Shown here one piece after another: positions 61,853 to 64,000 of a DNA stretch of 64,000 nucleotides. This DNA comes from Sphingobacterium detergens (lineage in GTDB: Bacteria > Bacteroidota > Bacteroidia > Sphingobacteriales > Sphingobacteriaceae), in NCBI RefSeq assembly GCF_003610355.1, contig NZ_RAPY01000008.1, forward strand, positions 62,001-126,000, in the 5' to 3' direction. A model generated the notes under the pieces. It made no database searches and had not been told where the DNA came from. It was given only the letters and a program-made list of their open reading frames with translations. How positions within the stretch are numbered: position 1 is the first letter of the stretch; each line of letters begins with the position of its first letter. The translations under genes were made by a program, and so were the position numbers.

Positions 61853-61895
61853 AAGGTTTTAAACTGTAATATTTTTTATTTCAGTTTAAAACCTT
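61853..61895. promoter_or_regulatory. Inverted repeat in the Rrf2 promoter region
   Basis: AAGGTTTTAAACTG (61853-61866) and its exact reverse complement (61882-61895) with 15 nt between, ending 6 nt before TACCTTTG (61902-61909, a -7 element). Possible operator for the Rrf2 regulator, or terminator of the upstream gene. Confidence 0.55.
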
Positions 61896-61939
61896 TTGCA
61901 TTACCTTTGTGTTATCAAAATTAAAAAATCAGCAACAGG

Positions 61940-62353
61940 ATGTTACACAACTTGAGATTTGCAACAGCTTTACATATTATGGTCCTAGCACAATTGGAAG
62001 AGTCCGAACAGTGGCTCTCTTCCGAATACATCGCGTCAAGCATCCAGGTAAATGCCGTTGTAGTCCGCAAGGAGATCGCTTCGCTGAAAGCCGCAGCTTT
62101 ATTAGTCAGTAAAGAGGGCAAAGGTGGAGGGATTCGCATAAACAAGGAAAAAGAGCGCATCAGCCTTGCAGACATCTATCAAAGTACAAAACAAAATGAG
62201 CTATCGGGTAAATTTAACAATCCCAATCCAGCTTGTATTGTAGGTAAAAACATCAATGCCAAATTGCAGGATCTTTATCAGGAAGTCGACACTGATATTG
62301 TAGCGCGTTTGGGAAAAATGACGCTGGTTGATTTCAGTAAAACATTTAATTAA
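61940..62353 (+). CDS. Rrf2-family transcriptional regulator
   Basis: 137 residues. Winged helix LRFATALHIMVLAQLEESEQWLSSEYIASSIQVNAVVVRKEIASLKAAALLVSKEGKGGGIRI. Only one cysteine (NPACIVGKN), so the three-cysteine iron-sulfur site of IscR/NsrR is absent; this is the YwnA-like, non-cluster kind. It probably senses redox or reactive compounds through another route. Eight nt upstream of the NAD(P)-binding gene, forming a regulator/enzyme pair. Confidence 0.92.
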   Translation: MLHNLRFATALHIMVLAQLEESEQWLSSEYIASSIQVNAVVVRKEIASLKAAALLVSKEGKGGGIRINKEKERISLADIYQSTKQNELSGKFNNPNPACIVGKNINAKLQDLYQEVDTDIVARLGKMTLVDFSKTFN

Positions 62354-62361
62354 AAACACAC

Positions 62362-63009
62362 ATGAAAGTAGCAGTAATTGGATCCACAGGATACGTAGGA
62401 ACACACCTTGTCAAAGAATTGGTTGACCGCAACTACCAGGTCGTAGCACTAGCTCGTCATACAGATAGCATTCCATCGAACGACAAAATAACGAAAGTAC
62501 AGGTTGACATCAACAATCATGAACAGTTGGTAAACGCTTTAACAGGCGTTGATGTAGTTATTTCAGCATTTAATGCGGGCTGGACTAACCCTAACCTTTA
62601 CGAAGATTTTACCCAAGGTGCTTTAGCAATTCAACAAGCCGTTAAAGATGCGGGCGTTAGACGATTTATTGTTGTTGGTGGAGCTGGAAGCTTATTAATT
62701 GATGGCAATCGTCTGGTCGATTCACCAGATTTCCTGAGGGAAATCAAACCTGGAGCTTTGGCAGCAGCAGATTATCTTGATACCATTCGCAAGGAAGAAC
62801 AGCTGAACTGGACGATGATCAGCCCCGCCATAGAGATGAATCCGCATGCTGGCGGTACACGCACGGGCAATTATCGCACGGGTTTGGATGCGCCGGTATT
62901 TGATCAAGAAGGGCGTTCGAGACTATCAGTTGAAGATCTTGCCGTTGCCATCGTGGACGAGATCGAGAACAAACAGTTTACAAACAAACGTTTTACAGCT
63001 GCCTACTAA
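62362..63009 (+). CDS. NAD(P)-binding (NmrA/SDR-like) oxidoreductase
   Basis: 215 residues. A Rossmann fold with VIGSTGYVGTHLVKEL (GxxGxxG) at the N-terminus, DVVISAFNAGWTN, and VVGGAGSLL. It resembles the short NAD(P)H-binding proteins (YwnB-type) found next to Rrf2 regulators of the YwnA kind. The reaction is not known; a reductase for a reactive metabolite or quinone is plausible. Co-transcribed with the Rrf2 gene. Confidence 0.9.
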   Translation: MKVAVIGSTGYVGTHLVKELVDRNYQVVALARHTDSIPSNDKITKVQVDINNHEQLVNALTGVDVVISAFNAGWTNPNLYEDFTQGALAIQQAVKDAGVRRFIVVGGAGSLLIDGNRLVDSPDFLREIKPGALAAADYLDTIRKEEQLNWTMISPAIEMNPHAGGTRTGNYRTGLDAPVFDQEGRSRLSVEDLAVAIVDEIENKQFTNKRFTAAY

Positions 63010-63055
63010 TCGTGCTACAATCGTTTGATTTAGATTTTATACAAAATTTTATTAC

Positions 63056-63081
63056 AAAAGGGAAGCGCAATCTTCCCTTTT
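63056..63081 (+). terminator. Terminator after the NAD(P)-binding gene
   Basis: AAAAGGGAAG (63056-63065) pairs with CTTCCCTTTT (63072-63081) across a 6-nt loop. Confidence 0.8.
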
Positions 63082-63154
63082 GTCGTTGATATCATTTATA
63101 TTTGACATTAATTAAACAATTAAAAAGCTAAATAATCGAAAAAGAATTAATCCT

Positions 63155-64000
63155 ATGCTATTTAAAAAATCGATTCCTAAACTGATTGCTGAGGCAAATG
63201 AAAATGGTGAACATACACTGAAACGAACATTAACAAGTGGCGGATTAATTGCGCTAGGCGTTGGAGCTATCATTGGAGCAGGGCTATTTTCCCTAACCGG
63301 AATTGCAGCTGCAGAGAATGCTGGTCCCGCTGTTATCCTATCTTTTATTATCGCTGCCGTTGGTTGTGCTTTTGCTGGTCTCTGTTATGCCGAATTTGCA
63401 TCCATGATTCCGGTCGCTGGAAGCGCCTACACCTATTCTTATGCAACTATGGGTGAGTTCGTTGCCTGGATCATCGGATGGGACCTTGTATTGGAGTACG
63501 CACTAGCGGGTGCTACTGTAGCCGTCAGTTGGTCGCAATACTTTAATCAGCTCCTGATGATTTTCCACATCCATCTACCCGACGCACTGCTGAAAGGCCC
63601 CTGGGAAGGTGGTATGGTTAATTTACCAGCCATCATTATCGTATGCTTGCTTTCGCTGCTATTAATGCGTGGAACACAGGAATCATCACGCGTAAACAAT
63701 ATCCTAGTGATCCTAAAAGTAGGCGTTGTATTGATTTTTATTGCGTTAGGATGGAGCTTTATCAACCCTGCAAACCACGATCCTTTTATCCCGGTAAATG
63801 CTGGTGAGGAAATGGTCAAAAATGGACAGCAAGGCTTTTGGGCTTTTCTAAAGAGCGATGACTTCGGTCATTTCGGAATCAGCGGTGTATTGCGTGCAGC
63901 AGGTGTTGTATTCTTTGCTTTTATTGGTTTTGATGCTGTAAGTACGGCTGCTCAAGAGGCGAAAAATCCGAAAAAAGGAATGCCAATTGGTATCATCGGA
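63155..64000 (+). CDS. APC-family amino-acid permease, N-terminal part (truncated by window)
   Basis: 282 codons, open to the window end. Membrane spans with the APC signature: LIALGVGAIIGAGLFSLTG (the first helix with the conserved GxGIG-like loop), AGPAVILSFIIAAVGCAFAGLCYAEFASMIPVAGSAYTYSY, then WIIGWDLVLEYALAGA and VVFFAFIGFDAVSTAAQEAKNP. It resembles CAT-type basic amino-acid or general amino-acid permeases. TATATTTG (63097-63104) is a possible -7 element. Confidence 0.92.
   Translation, partial: MLFKKSIPKLIAEANENGEHTLKRTLTSGGLIALGVGAIIGAGLFSLTGIAAAENAGPAVILSFIIAAVGCAFAGLCYAEFASMIPVAGSAYTYSYATMGEFVAWIIGWDLVLEYALAGATVAVSWSQYFNQLLMIFHIHLPDALLKGPWEGGMVNLPAIIIVCLLSLLLMRGTQESSRVNNILVILKVGVVLIFIALGWSFINPANHDPFIPVNAGEEMVKNGQQGFWAFLKSDDFGHFGISGVLRAAGVVFFAFIGFDAVSTAAQEAKNPKKGMPIGIIG

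Noticed and set aside
1..64000. tRNA, rRNA, riboswitch, insertion sequence or prophage
   Set aside because: Looked for cloverleaf-type CCA ends, transposase motifs (DDE/HUH), phage genes and classic riboswitch cores; none seen by eye. Small unstructured ncRNAs cannot be excluded.

Overview
The window looks like a chromosomal segment of a Sphingobacteriaceae-type Bacteroidota (Sphingobacterium or a close relative). The evidence is two SusC/SusD pairs, a FecI/FecR-type sigma/anti-sigma pair, many lipoprotein and outer-membrane beta-barrel genes, moderate-to-low GC, promoters of the Bacteroidota TTG-N19/20-TAnnTTTG type (for example before rpsF at 8496-8526 and before the second susC at 29970-29999), and a general lack of Shine-Dalgarno sequences. 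I found no rRNA, tRNA, CRISPR array, insertion sequence or prophage.

Layout. 1-5.4 kb: end of a fatty-acyl-CoA ligase, a BrkB-type membrane protein, a beta-barrel protein, a WbqC-like protein, then an LpxL-type acyltransferase overlapping a family 2 glycosyltransferase (cell-envelope genes). 5.5-15.1 kb is mostly housekeeping: ligA, dapA, the ribosomal operon rpsF-rpsR-rplI, trxA, and a DNA polymerase III alpha subunit with a fused N-terminal proofreading exonuclease. Between the convergent rplI and trxA lie exactly 20 copies of the pentamer CTTAC and an AT-rich stretch with a perfect 18-bp-arm inverted repeat. 15.3-18.8 kb: a HAD phosphatase, a degenerate LytS-like protein, a pirin and a GH18 lipoprotein.

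19-34 kb is the nutrient-uptake part. A minus-strand operon of seven genes (ECF sigma, FecR anti-sigma, SusC with STN signalling domain, SusD, DUF4843 lipoprotein, PKD-like lipoprotein, TlpA-like thioredoxin protein) ends in a clear terminator. Divergent from it is a second, regulator-less SusC/SusD pair. Just downstream of that pair, 34604-35149 holds 26 degenerate copies of a 21-bp unit in perfect register, most built around a GATC-centred palindrome. The array lies inside a plus-strand open frame (34517-35221) broken by a single TGA. This is the least explained structure in the window.

35.4-48.5 kb is accessory: a beta-helix protein with a small partner and a divergent AraC regulator, a DoxX-like protein, a methyltransferase, a GH27 alpha-galactosidase, a PhoD phosphatase, several small or unknown proteins, an HxlR regulator divergent from an esterase, and an S41 peptidase. 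48.6-54.3 kb is an iron locus: a TonB-dependent receptor divergent from a DtxR-family regulator, then feoA-feoB. Inverted repeats of the TTAG/CTAA type sit in both promoters. 54.4-64 kb: phosphoglycerate mutase, a fatty-acid hydroxylase, a GIN-domain protein, class II aldolase, an ArsC/Spx-like protein, an M1 aminopeptidase, a small secreted protein, an Rrf2 regulator with an NAD(P)-binding partner, and the start of an amino-acid permease.

All identifications are by reading motifs and recalled family features; no database search was run.
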